DNA from: Membranipora membranacea
Taxonomy: Eukaryota > Bryozoa > Gymnolaemata > Cheilostomatida > Membraniporidae
Assembly (NCBI GenBank): GCA_914767715.1
Contig: OU612066.1
Span: 625,001 to 689,000 of the forward strand
Length of the DNA: 64,000 bases
Reading direction: 5' to 3'
The notes under the pieces were generated by a model. The model was given only the letters and a program-made list of their open reading frames with translations. It was not told the origin of the DNA and searched no databases. The translations under genes were made by a program, and so were the position numbers. Positions 52,101 through 63,990 of this stretch are shown here, one piece after another (position 1 is the first letter of the stretch; each line of letters opens with the position of its first letter).

Positions 52101-52946
52101 GGCTAGATTTAGGTTGTTGGACAAACAGAATTCGGGGCTAATGCGTAGCACGCTGCTCATATCTGAGGAGGTGATAAGTTTTCCTAGTAATACTATACAT
52201 GGTGTGTAAGACATTATAATGGTCAAATTTTACAGAGTTATTAACTGAGAATACACATGTAATTTACATCTTATCGGATTAAAACATACTGACAGCTCTG
52301 TGCCTGGGAACTTTGGAGTGGGGCCCAATCATGACCTGCCTAGCTACTGTATCTTAGGCTGATAAGCCATGTAAGAACAATCCAACAGAATTTTCACAGT
52401 GACATATTCAATGGCCGGCCTGGTTGTCTCGTGGTTAATAATTACAGCAGATAAAATGACGATGATTTAATTTTGTACCTTGAACTCCTCTTGGTTTGGC
52501 ACCGAGGTAGGCGAGATTGACATTAGCTTTTCTACCATCTATGACAGGGTTGGGGTCTTGAATAGCTTTCTTTGCACTCTCTGGGTCAGCCATGGTAACC
52601 TGTAAAATTCATTATAGAGATATTTTCAGTACACTTAGAGGGATAGTGACATGATGTCAATAATCAGTAAATAAAATATCTAATATAAAGAAAAATAATT
52701 TCCATGCAGGAAAACAAATCTCATGACATGATTGATAAGCGAGTCAATGACACTTTATGAAGAGTAATTACTTACGAATCCGTAACCTTTGCTTTTGTTT
52801 GTGACACGATCTGTGATGACTACGGCTTCCTCAATTTCTCCATACTGGTCAAAATGAGCTTTCAGCGTCTCGTCTGTCGTGTGGTATGGAAGTCCACCAA
52901 CAAACAACTTTGTGAAAGTTGTGTCTTTATGTGTGATTCCAGCCAT
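49193..52946 (-). CDS. RBM24/38-like: RNA-binding protein RBM24/RBM38 family
   Basis: Single-RRM RNA-binding protein that in vertebrates regulates muscle splicing and mRNA stability. Minus-strand exons 52776-52946, 52479-52599, 51726-51780, 49541-49725 and 49193-49368 join in phase (235 residues; human RBM24 236). RRM: RNP2 'KLFVGGLP' and RNP1 'KGYGFVTM', the latter across the exon 1/2 junction, then '[20 protein letters not shown]' and 'KPRGVQ', very close to RBM24/38. The C-terminal half is Ala/Gly/Pro/Tyr-rich with '[20 protein letters not shown]'. The ATG at 52946 gives '[20 protein letters not shown]', the family start. The stop codon is embedded in a poly(A) hexamer. Orthology to a single pre-duplication RBM24/38 gene is inferred. 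Confidence 0.95.
51041..51168. repeat. short inverted-repeat element in RBM24/38 intron 3
   Basis: TGACTGCATACACTACTG at the left end and CAGTAGTGTATGCAGTCA at the right are perfect inverted repeats. Between them 'gcgtgacagc(c/t)(g/a)cgtgtgtcaggct' repeats in tandem. MITE-like. No target duplication identified. Confidence 0.65.
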
Positions 52947-53300
52947 TTTAAATTATCAAACAAAAGTGTCCAGAGAAATAACTACGGCAGCAGCAGCAGA
53001 AGAGGAGGAGGCAGCGACGGCGGCAGCGCGTACGACACGAGGTGGTGAAGGGTGGTGGTGAAAACACAGCAAGCTCACACAAACACTAAGCACCAAATGT
53101 GCAGAACGAGAAAATACTAGTCGCCTTGTAGATTCACCAAACGATCAGCGTATACTAATTGTTATAACAAAATCCCAGCAGCTCTGTAGACTATATATCG
53201 TGGGGTAGTTGGAGCGGCAGGCAATAATCAAGATTATATAGCTCTATTCAGATGCTGCTGCTGTTTTAAGCTTGCTATTATTGTTGTACAGGTATGCCTA
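52947..53300 (-). promoter_or_regulatory. RBM24/38 5' UTR and promoter region
   Basis: The sequence directly upstream of the RBM24/38 ATG has a GC-rich, (GCT/CTC)n-like stretch at 52984-53030, unusual in this AT-rich window and consistent with a 5' UTR or promoter. No TATA element assigned. Confidence 0.35.
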
Positions 53301-54342
53301 TTATCACCCTTTTCATTAATTCATTGCTTATAAAGCAGCATAATACAATAGTTGAGCCAACACAATACTTTTACATATCGGTAAAGAGTTAGGTACAGCT
53401 TTTAATTTACATTGGGGTATAAGCCCAGCCCATACACAGCCTCAGCCAAGCTTGTGTACATAAGATAAATACAGAAATGATATTTAATATGTTTTATATT
53501 GGGCTTCCAGTATTATAATACAGTCTAAGTCAGACCAATATTTATACAAGTGATCACTTTTATATGTCTAGTCATAGGGAACCTTTTTTCTAAAGTCAAT
53601 TGACAACACAATCTCGAAGAACAAATTTTAACATTTCCTCTGAATTAAATTTCATTCATTAAGCAAATGAGGCAGAGCAGCTGTTCTAAGCCATTACCCC
53701 TTTTTCGTTGCCAGAAGAAAATGTTTATATGTGCATTAAAGGTCAATATATAAACATAACGCACAGACTAAGTGCTAAATCCAGATGTGGAAAAAACATG
53801 AAGCAGCAGAGGCAGCAGCGACAAGCTCTTTACTGTAATCATGATTATAACAAACAACTATCCATCAAACTATTACCTCATTCCACTAATTTATATCACA
53901 TCATTAGTGTAAATACAGAACAGGCGTTCATTTTTTACAGACTTTTGTAGACTGTGATCTCAGACTATACAGCGGTTCATAACTTAAATTATGTACCTGT
54001 GGAATTCAGCTCTAGTTGAATATCAACAGACTCTAGTATACATATATCTCATAACCAATGAGGGTAGATAATGATGGTATCTTTTGTTTATGTGGTAATC
54101 CTGTTATTGTCTTCTATTCATGATTCATGATTAAATAACACAACATAAATAACACAGTACATGCTCCATTCTCATAACAGAAATGAATGATTAGTCAGTT
54201 GAGAAGTTTGGATTGTGGAGGGAGGAAAAATCTAACATAACTGTGATGTCATAGTGACATCAGAATGTGAACATATAGAAAAGCTTGTATAGGATGGCAT
54301 GAGAGGATGCCCGCTATGTTAGATTTAGATTTTGCAAACTGT
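53301..54342. other. intergenic, nothing recognised
   Basis: AT-rich with no supported gene, RNA or transposon ends. Confidence 0.4.
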
Positions 54343-54535
54343 TTAAGGGCTCAGTTAGCTCAGTTGGTTAGAGCGTTCGAATCCCACTGTGGTCCATCGA
54401 CTACTGGGATTTGGTTGGCACCCAGGTGTGCTACGACCTGCCTGCAGGAAGCAACCTGGAGCAGATATTGCGGCCTCTCCACTAACGCAACTAATTTCGC
54501 CGCCCATAATACGGGATGTGGCGTGTGACTAGACA
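54343..54535 (+). mobile_element. decayed tRNA-derived SINE
   Basis: Begins GGGCTCAGTTAGCTCAGTTGG, containing a Pol III A box (TAGCTCAGTTGG). After only 7 bases comes the B box GTTCGAATCCC. The roughly 33 bases that normally separate the boxes (D-loop end, anticodon arm) are missing, so this is not a tRNA gene. A GC-richer body of about 130 bases without coding potential follows. Confidence 0.65.
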
Positions 54536-57241
54536 TCTGATTTTAATCATTTAATCTTGAGGGCCTGAGTCATGTTAGGAAATGATCAGAACAGAATTAT
54601 GTTTGAGACAATTGTTAATACCCAATAAAACAAACAATCCTTGACAAGGACTTTTACACGTAAAATTTATACTGGGGCAACACTGGGAGGTAAAAGCCGT
54701 AAAACTGCTTCATGCTTTATCAAAGTGGATAACTGAGCAACCAGAAATTTGTTAAATCATGCAGTAGTTAGATTTTGAGATTACAGCTAGACTTAATTGT
54801 TTAAATCACTGCTAAAACAACAATGATACCACGGTCAGCTGACTCTACATTAATTTGATATTACTGATAATAATCTTGAACACATTCAATGTTTAAAAAA
54901 AGAAACATTTCTTTAGCAATGTTTGTGGTTCTTTGCCAGCAAGCTGCTTTGGTACCATTCAGTGATTTATTTTTCTTTGGATTCCAAAACAAAATGTGTA
55001 ATCAGTCTTTGAGAGAGTTGACAAGGGGGGTGTTGAAGCAGTAATCCGATAACTTTGGTTCTGTTTACATTGTAATGTTAGACTTCAGGGGGTTTAAATG
55101 TGTCAGTCAAAGTCACTTTTCTTTGTCTAATGACCGGAAAATGGATGAAAGGTCGAGCATGCTTTCTATGTATGCTACAGCAAGCCAATATGTCCAGGCA
55201 TCAGATCAGGGCTCAATAACTCAGCTGTTTTATAATACTTGCACTAGATAATAATACTATATTTCATTCCATATATAGTGCAGTCACTGAAGACAAAAAT
55301 AATTATAAAAAACACTTGATTCCCAGAGCAGAGATTTATTCTGACTAAGATGAGGATGGGTAGTTAATTGGTCTAAAATTATCAACTAAGGCGAAAATTT
55401 ATCATCGATAAGACAGTATTTCTCATTCTGTGTGGTAATCTCAGATATTGGACCTCCCTGCACGAGATATAAACTCTTACTGACTTTAAATCTCATTCTC
55501 TCTGGCCCACTAGTTGGATATTCTTGGTAGGTCAAACAATTTGCTTATGCGACAGTAAACATAATAGAGGTACGATTTAGATATATTTACTGTGCTGATT
55601 GACATCTATATACATGTTATTATTTAGATATATTTACTGTGGTGATTGACATCTATATACATGTTATTATTTAGATATATTTACTGTAGTGATTGACATC
55701 TATATACATGTTATTATTTTGAATTCTTGAATTTAGATCCATTATTTATTTTCCTGATGTTACAAAACAGGAATCGCAGTAAGTTATTGCTGAGTTTTGT
55801 TTATCAATTTTGTACAAGTAGAAATAGGATACTCAAATAATTCAAGTTTTCTCTAATATTTAACCATAGGGTTGTTTAGATATAATATTTCACTTGTCTC
55901 CTACATAACTGCGTTGGAGAAACTACAAATCTGGGACTTACTTATTACTTTAGCAGCCATTTAGTAAAAGAAGTTCATCTGATTGTGGTCACTTACTGAT
56001 TCATACAGTGCATGCTGGGAAATACTTAGCTCCCTCTGTAGGGTAATGTAGTCTCATTTTTATATTCGAGGTGTCGCCTTTTCTCAATGTATGTTACTAT
56101 TTCTGTACCTAAAGTGCATAAAAAACAACACAATTATTCACTATCACCAGGGAGAATGGTATCACTGTGCAGAGGGATAATATATGATTTTACGATTTTT
56201 CCATCACATCAACTGATGGGGCTATAAGTGAAGGAATGAGACGCTCATCAATACATTAGGGTGGCTTCCAGATCCAACGACCATTAGTATATACTAGGGG
56301 TGGATGTGGTGTTATAGGGTTATGCAGGGACAAACGCGCCGCTATATGGCGTATCAGGTTCACACTATTAGACTGATTAGATGTGAATAATTGTCTACTC
56401 CTTCTCTGAGAGGGAACAACTATAAGTACCTATACTTTGACTGGAAAACCAATGAAAATGTACATCATAATTTTGAATCCGATGCAATATCTGCTCCATG
56501 CAAATTAGTAGCAAGATAGGTTGCAGTAGAAAAGTTAGCGTTTCATTCTCGGTCACATTAGGGAGATTACACCTAACCATGTCTACTGGTCCTTTTCAGT
56601 CAATGATACGGCCATGCTGCAAGGTAAGACCCCTAGATGTTTCAAAAAGAAATGCCTAATGTTGTATGTCGATGATGAAAATTTTGTCGGGGGAAGATTG
56701 CATTGACAGACAGGAAATCAACCATACAATCAGATATTCACAATAAGGGCACAGCAATATTGTTTATTTCTTTAGTATTACCCTCGAGAGGAGGGTGTGA
56801 AAAATTAGTCTATAGACTCATTGTAATGTTACTCTCCACGGAAATCTTTAATATAAGGCGAAAGATTTGTGCGTCCCTGTTTATGACAAAACAGAGGGTG
56901 AGCTGCCCCTAAAGGGGAAAGCAAGTTGCCCAAAGTCCTCGTACTGAGAGTGTGATACATCCTAGATAACTATAATGCATTCTAGAGGTGAGGCCATGGT
57001 GGACCTCCTAATCCTAAGTGTGCAGCAAGCTGCCAGAAACTGAAACCAGGCACTAAACAGCCATTGGCAGTGACACTTTGATCTTAGCCAATAGGCAAAG
57101 AAGCGATCTTTTACTGCATGTTGGAGTTGCTCCTCTCTACTGCAGACTTGTGCGTGGATTTGAAGAGAAACCAGAGTTGATCTATAATTGGCAGTAAACT
57201 CGACACCCAATATGCTTGAAATTCTACTAAACTAGTGCAGG
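54536..57241. other. intergenic, no gene recognised
   Basis: No supported exons. Three tandem 47-base copies ('tttagatatatttactgt…') lie at 55576-55716; the rest is unremarkable. Confidence 0.4.
55576..55716. repeat. 47-bp tandem repeat, three copies
   Basis: Units 'tttagatatatttactgtg' + 'ctgattgacatctatatacat' + 'gttatta' repeat three times, differing only at one or two bases (gtgctg / gtggtg / gtagtg). Confidence 0.9.
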
Positions 57242-57735
57242 TACTAGGCCAGGGGTGCCCAACCTATGGCTCATGAGCCATCTCGGCTCATTTTGGCTTT
57301 TTGGGTGGCTCATTTTAATATTTGCAAATTTCACGCGCTTTTTGGCATGAATTTCATGCATTCAATTCATGCACTGGGTGCCTGCATTGTACATATGTGT
57401 GTAGAGTTGTCTTCTTGCAGACTTGCCAACCTAAATTTTCCAAAATGCTTCTAAAAATTTGCAAAATGCTTAAAATGCTTACAAAACTCCAGGGCGCCTC
57501 ATATGACCAGAAATTGCCTCAAAAAATGTTTGCGCTACGTGCATAATCTCACACAATGACTATGCTTTGCTTTGGTATTTTTGCCAGCGCTTATACATGA
57601 ATGAATATGATACATATATATCACTGACTGTTTCCATGTTGTCTACACGTGACGCAACGAGGTCAGCTCATTTGGTTTGATTGATTTTTTAAATGGCTCA
57701 TGTGAGAGAAAAGGTTGGGCACCCCTGTACTAGGC
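57242..57735. mobile_element. non-autonomous hAT element with 8-bp TSD
   Basis: Element 57250-57727 (478 bases) begins CAGGGGTGCCCAACC and ends GGTTGGGCACCCCTG, flanked by TACTAGGC at 57242-57249 and 57728-57735. CAGGGGTG-type ends with an 8-base duplication are diagnostic of hAT transposons. Sub-terminal 'tggctcatgagcca' repeats are present. No transposase ORF. Confidence 0.9.
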
Positions 57736-58272
57736 AAACACCATCAGGTAAGTTCTCTTATATCAGAAACGTCCTTCTTCATTTGTTTGCGTCTACTATT
57801 TTTCTACTGTCACTCAAAATCATTATAAGGTATTCCATATTCAAGCATTCATAGTACATAGATTTAAGTATTGACAAGGCGGAGATAACACCTTGCCCCA
57901 AAAGAGTGATAATTATGTTCATTGGTAAAGAGCTATAAATAATCATGTGGATTTGGACTTCACCACCGGCCAATTACTGAAGATGATAATTATCTCCTTT
58001 GATAATCATCTCCTTACAACGGTTGGATTTCAACTCCAAAACTAAAGACTTTCCAAACCAAAACACACGGTCAGATTTAAGTCTTGCCATGCATGTTTGT
58101 CCTTTTGAAAGGTGATGTAACAACATGTCTTTATATGCTGTAAAATATGGATTTTTGGTTTATGGGGCTTATATAATTTAGAGAGTAAATATCTTGCACA
58201 AAGACATGTGACATGTGCAGTGTAACCAAGTAGTCATCAATCGGTGCTTAAACAAGGGAGTGGTGGTGACAC

Positions 58273-58310
58273 TTAGAACAAGTTTGTTCCCTCTGTGGTG
58301 GCGGAGGGAA
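58273..58310. repeat. solo end of the dispersed repeat also found at 62069
   Basis: 'ttagaacaagtttgttccct' followed by 'ctgtggtggcggaggg' matches the terminal repeat of the hairpin at 62069-62203. Confidence 0.6.
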
Positions 58311-58921
58311 AATTTCTTTTACAATTCTGAATTAAATAAATGATAAAAATAAAGGACAGTAAATAATGATATTTATGATGATAATCGAAATTAAATCTGT
58401 AAAAATAAACACATACTCCTATAAAAAATATAATTATAAGTAGTAAAAGGTACTTTTACACGCCTTATCTCAAAGGGGCATACATGACAAGTTGGCTGTC
58501 CATTGGATCTGGTGGTGCATCACCTTGCGAGCCGGGTTTGGTTTGGTCTTGGAGACCCTGAAAGCTTCCGGCTGGCAGCACGGCCTGGGCCGCTCAAAAG
58601 CCGCTGAAGCTTTTAAAATTTTATATTCTTTTGTTGTTTTATTAACTATAATTTTCCAAATTCTAGCAATTGTGTTACACAGAGTGTTTTTTATTACGTA
58701 AACAAGTTTCAACTAAATGCAATTGGTTATAATAGGTTGAAAACTAGACCACATGTCATGACAGCGAAGTAAGCAAATAGAATTTCACTAAGCTCTTAGG
58801 TGCAAAAGTGGGGTGGTTATTATAGGGTCATCTGGTCTCATAGGGTAATCAGTTCAAATATCTTCTGGTGCTACCCTTCCCTACCAGTACCAAACAGGGC
58901 TACATGTCATGTATGCAAAGA

Positions 58922-59186
58922 AAGGAGCCTTCAAATAAGGCTATACTTTTACTTGCTCTGGCATGTCCTTGATTGATATAATAATTATAACTTTATTGAT
59001 GGGTATTGAAGCAAGGAGTAAAAGAGAAAAGCAAGGAGCAAAGAAGCAGGAGCAAGAAAAGCAAGGAGGAGCAAAGAGTAAAAGTAACTCTTTTACTCCT
59101 TGATTGAAGGGTAGCCTATCTCAAAGGCTCCTTCCTATGAGATAACAACAGGCTTACTAAACTAATCATTAGTTTAGTAAGCCTGT
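58922..59186. repeat. MITE-like inverted repeat plus adjacent 39-base palindrome
   Basis: AAGGAGCCTT near 58922 mirrors AAGGCTCCTT at 59124-59133, enclosing an A/G-rich 'gcaaggagcaaaga' repeat. Right beside it, 59148-59166 and 59168-59186 are perfect 19-base inverted arms around a single C. Confidence 0.6.
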
Positions 59187-59571
59187 GTATTTAGACTTAG
59201 AGACTACTAATAATGTCATGATGATGATGGGAGTTCAATCATCATTTCTTTACTATTAATAATTTATCATCAATTTTCCTTAAACCTTCACAATTCACAT
59301 ACTAGTAATTCATGGTCAACCTCTGAATCTTCAGAGGTATTCATAGTTGTCTCACATTATGTAATGGTCTTTTCTCTTTGAATTGAATATTGTTCTTTCT
59401 TTTTCTATATTGGCTGTCTGCTACAAATAATTGCCAGCAATCATTACAGTTCTTTTAGAATAATTTACAAAAGAGCATCTTTGATTTGAGGGTGTCCCTT
59501 CATCTCCCCAATCCATTGAACAAAGATCACTTGCTAAATGAGTTGGCAGGTCAAGGTCATTTTTAAAGGCT

Positions 59572-61106
59572 GGGTTAAAAGATTTTTGCTATCGGGAGCA
59601 CAAAATTGAAGGTCGTTTGAGGTCATTCAATCAGGTACTCCTTGATTTGATTGGTTTAAGAAAGATCAACTTTAATTGGTTGATTGTTAATTAATCTCCC
59701 AACTGATTGTAACCAGAGACTATAGATATATAGATATATCTATAGTCTCTGTTGTAACTATGTTAGGGATTTCCCACTGTCCATAATTAGGGGAAATACC
59801 TTACTGGTGTGATTGAGGCAGTGTTAGTGCTAGTCACTGAATTAAATTCTTCTCATAGAATGGAAATAGTATCATAGCGTTATACAGTTAGTACACTAAA
59901 CACAGAGACCCATCTGACTGTTATCTGATTGGCTGTCCCTAGTAGCATGAATAATTAACCTGAGAAATTGTCTTGTTTACAAAATTGCAAACAGTAATTA
60001 TACCCCTACAGTGTCGATGATTTGGGCATTTCTAGATTGCTACTAGGAACTGGCTATTTTTGCAAGCCCTTTGTTTTGCAAAAGAAAGCTAATGATGCTA
60101 TTCCAGATATGGAATTCAATGGTGCTAGTGAATTCAATGATTGGTAAATGCAAATTTAGCTTCATTATATATGAAGACTAACAACAAAATGTTAAACTAG
60201 ACAGAACATGGTAATAGATGTGCATTTGCCACGTGAATCAGAAATTATTCAAATACTGACCAAGATGATGTCTGCAAAATAAAAAGCGGATATAAAAGAA
60301 TGCAAACAAAAACACAATACTATAAATTCCCATATCTGACAAAGTTACAATAAAAATGTTTAGAGCACAGCTATCCCTCTCTCAATACATGGACTACATG
60401 CAAGTTCTCTAATGCCCCTGTTATTGGGCAGTAGGAGGAATTCGGATGCACCCTTTGTGACATCACTCCCCACATTTAGGACATTCCACCACGAATAGTC
60501 ATTTGTCAATCCATTAACCAGTAAGCTGGCTTCCAACATGTGTTCCACTCTGAAAGCATGTTGAGAGCTTCCTTGATAGAATCAGTGATTTCTACGGAAA
60601 CCGGAAATGTCCCGACAACTTGATATCCTATATTAGTAGGTACTACCACAAAGAACATTGGAAGATAATACTTTGTTGTCTTGTAGCTAGCATCTAGTAA
60701 ACAAATTTCATCTCTGTAATGATAAATCCGTTTTGGAATTATTGAATTCAATTTCTTGTTCGCAGCGAATGCTCTATGGTTCACATATCTCATGCCCTGT
60801 TCAATTTTGCATTCCGATAGACACGCTAGCAGCATGGAGCATGGTTGAATTGGAAATGACGTGAGGAATAGAAAAACCACATGCACATAGCACTAGACTC
60901 GACACGCTGCATTCATATTACATAACTAGCATACATGGACAGGCTACATCAAACTCTACTCCATACAAAACAAACATCACATCTATTATCTAAAGATGCC
61001 GCCCATGTGGTTTTGTTTACAAACAAATAAATGTACACGCCTACCTTAAAATGACCTTCCAACGACCTTCAATTTTGTGCTCCAGATAGCAAAAATCGGG
61101 TTAAAA
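59572..61106 (-). mobile_element. Mutator-like (MULE) element, copy 2, with 9-bp TSD
   Basis: Element 59581-61097, again exactly 1517 bases, flanked by GGGTTAAAA at 59572-59580 and 61098-61106. It has the same ends, hairpin and truncated minus-strand transposase ORF (60506-60886, ending 'YWLMD' then TGA) as copy 1. The offset between copies is a constant 43499 bases at both ends and at internal points, so there are no net indels. Every line I compared agrees base for base. Confidence 0.9.
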
Positions 61107-61209
61107 AAATTATAAGAGAAGGTTTTCTTAGTTTTCAGATCAAGTTGTGACATTGAGTCATGTTGGCTTCATACTAGACTTGACTTTCAAGGACACTCTG
61201 TAAGGAAAT

Positions 61210-63580
61210 ATGGACCAAGGGGGAACCACATCAGCTCCAACAAAAGATCAAGATCAGTGGCCTTGGTGGGCAAAATGGGCTCAAAAAGCTGCTTGTGTGC
61301 TGGCAGGCTCAAGTAAGTTAGCTTTTTATACTACCTATATGTTAGCAACTAAGCCCCTACATTCTTCAGGCTGATATTTTATCCCTTTAAAATCATAGAA
61401 TTTTGTCATTGAATTTGATTCACTATTATACCTTATTATCATATAGGCCTATGGACTTCTACCATATATACAACAGACAACAGGCATCTACTTGACCTCA
61501 AACAATGATGTGTCTGCTCTGTTTTCCAACAGCTGCTGCAGTACAACACTGTAGTGTTTCTTTATAGGTCAACAGTACCCTTGTACCCCTGATGAATAGC
61601 AATAAGACACATCATCCTGCCGTTTTGAGTAGGAAGGTACATCAATGCCTTCATCAATGCTTTTGAATAAAAACCTCCCATTTACCACGTTAGAAACTCC
61701 TTGGTCTGACCAAAGAGTTAGAGACTCCTTGGTCTGACCAAGCAATGTCAAACTGGCAGAATAAATTATTGCTGAAATACATGAAGATCTTTGATTACAG
61801 TGTAAGTGCTGACATATCTTAACACGCCTATGTTTGCTAGCCTGGGCAGGCTATAATATATGTTTGGGGTTTAACCGCGCATAATATGATATATTTGTAG
61901 TTGATGCTGTTGTTGGTATATTTGTATTGGTCAGTTTACATGCTATGTGTATTACTGCTGGAGTGCTTCAAATGTAAGTGGGAAATTAAAGACTTTCAGC
62001 TCATATCTAGGACAAGTTCTTGGCTTGTATTGATACACTGACTGCAAGCAAGGAGCTCTGAGTGCCTGTTAGAACAAGTTTGTACCCTCTGTGTTGGCGG
62101 ATATTGCAAAAGCCCCATACTTGACTTTTGCAACATCCCTCCGCCACCACAGAGGGTACAAACTTGTCCCTCCACCACCACAGAGGGTACAAACTAGTTC
62201 TAATGTGTGTGGAGTTAGATGTAAAACATAGTAGTAGCTTGCCTGAGCTTTTAAAGCTCGTTACTGGGACGTCAGTCGATGCGTAACAATAAAGCTGACA
62301 GAATTTTTGCTAGATCCATTTACTGACACAAAGTGATATACTGATGTAATTTCTCTACAAATAGCCGTAATGTGTATTACCCACTAATCCATGAATTAAT
62401 ATCAATGGACATAACTGTGCTGATGAACAGCTCAATGTCTATACATTACATACATCACCTTTCTCATACTTTGTTCTGTTTGTAGATTGATAGGACTCAT
62501 TATAATAATGCTGGAGGCCCCATGTTGCTGTTCTTATGTAGATTTTATAGATACTATAGCTAAATTCTCAGATACCAGGCCACACTGGCAGAAGGCTATA
62601 TTATACTGTGGGTCAGTACCATCACTTTATATAAAAATATGACACTGCTATGAAAATATATACTGACACTAAAATGTGTTAATGTTCTGTATATTATTAT
62701 TTAATTTTCCCTGGCCATATACATCTGTAACAACATAAACTGACAAATTCGTTATATGCTTTTATGACATATTACGCGGGCATACAACATGTTGGTGAGT
62801 TTAAAAGGTCAACACATTCCCTTCTCTGTTTCGAGAACTCTGACTGATTCAATCTGTATTTTGTATTTTTATATCTGTAAGCAGTCATACTTTCCCTCTG
62901 TCACATCTAAATCTCTCTGTTTTCTTCTGTTGACAGCATGCCAATTATCCCGATTGCATTGTGCCCTGAAATATCGACAGTAATGGGAAATGTACTAGTC
63001 ATACTATGTGGCTTTTCATTCGCATTCATGGCATTAGGTCGAAAGTAAGTCAATCAAGTGAAAATGTTCTGTGTAAACAATAATTGTTCTCTCAATATCA
63101 CAATCAGCACCAAGGCTGACTTCGGTCTGTCTGGCTGTCTGCTTTCGTAACAATAAGGCAAACATCTGGTTTTAGTATTTATTTAGGGATTACTCAAAAA
63201 TCAAATAATTAATCAATGGGAGGAGCAGCTGATACTCCAGATTAAAGTCCAGTCATCAGTCTTTAATTTCTCACTGCACGTCTGAGGACATAAAGAGTTC
63301 TTGGGCTGGCATTAAAACTGCTTTTCATTACCAAAAAAACACAATAATCACCATAGATATACATCTACATTCAGCCATCATTGATGTTTGTACTCTCGGT
63401 ATTTTTTCCTTATCGTTAAATAACTCAGTTATTTGATTATATTTTAGAGCTAGTCGAGAGGAGATGATTCAGACAGCGAGATCTCAGACGCTGCCGACTG
63501 ATAAATCTAACCTTACTGGTAATGTGGAGCCAATATCACAAACCGTACCCCCTCAGGCTTATACTAGTAACATTGTATAA
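61210..63580 (+). CDS. CACFD1: calcium channel Flower homolog
   Basis: Small multi-pass vesicle/plasma-membrane protein of the Flower family, implicated in synaptic-vesicle endocytosis and cell competition in flies. Exons 61210-61312, 61901-61973, 62486-62611, 62937-63044 and 63448-63580 join in phase (180 residues; human 172). Alignable parts: 'PWWAKWAQKAACVLAG', 'CITAGVLQMLIGLIIIMLEA' with 'EAPCCCSYVDFIDTIA' (human EAPFCCQFIEFANTVA, including the conserved Glu), 'RPHWQKAILYCGMPIIPIA', 'MGNVLVILCGFSFAFMALGR'. About four hydrophobic segments are evident. The C-terminal tail ends 'QTVPPQAYTSNIV' followed by TAA TAA. The last 45 bases of the gene, stops included, are the first unit of the tandem array that follows. 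Confidence 0.93.
62069..62203. repeat. hairpin-forming dispersed repeat in CACFD1 intron 2
   Basis: TTAGAACAAGTTTGTACCCT at the left end mirrors AGGGTACAAACTAGTTCTAA at the right (one mismatch). A further inner copy 'ccgccaccacagagggtac' is present near 62140. A solo end occurs at 58273. Confidence 0.7.
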
Positions 63581-63990
63581 TAACAAACCCCGCCCCCTCC
63601 AGCTCATAATAGTAACATTGTATGATAACAAACCCCGCCCCCTCCAGCTCATACTAGTCACATTGTATGATAACAAACCCCGCCCCCTCCAGCTCATACT
63701 AGTCACATTGTATGATAACAAACCCCGCCCCCTCCAGCTCATACTAGTAACATTGTATGATAACAAACCCCGCCCCCTCCAGCTCATACTAGTAACATTG
63801 TATGATAACAAACCCCGCCCCCTCCAGCTCATACTAGTAACATTGTATGATAACAAACCCCGCCCCCTCCAGCTCATACTAGTAACATTGTATGATAACA
63901 AACCCCGCCCCCTCCAGCTCATACTAGTCACATTGTATGATAACAAACCCCGCCCCCTTCAGCTCATAACAGTCACATTGTATGACCTAT
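63542..63990. repeat. 45-bp minisatellite grown from the CACFD1 stop region
   Basis: About nine units starting at 63587, 63632, 63677 and so on: 'accccgccccctccagct' + 'catactagtaacattgtatg' + 'ataacaa', plus the coding copy 63542-63586 (ACC GTA CCC CCT CAG … ATT GTA TAA TAA CAA). Units are 15 codons long and keep the frame, each ending in TGA TAA. The minus-strand ORF across them is an artefact. The array continues almost to the window end. Confidence 0.93.

Noticed and set aside
54340-54420. tRNA gene
   Set aside because: No anticodon arm and only 7 bases between the A and B boxes; better explained as a SINE remnant.
58470-58712. Overlapping 80-aa and 69-aa ORFs in a GC-richer patch
   Set aside because: Open on both strands because of local composition; no recognisable motif or splice context.
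63536-63946. Minus-strand 136-aa ORF of repeated 'SYNVTSMSWRGRGL'
   Set aside because: It is the 45-bp minisatellite read in reverse; the opposite strand carries the true CACFD1 end.
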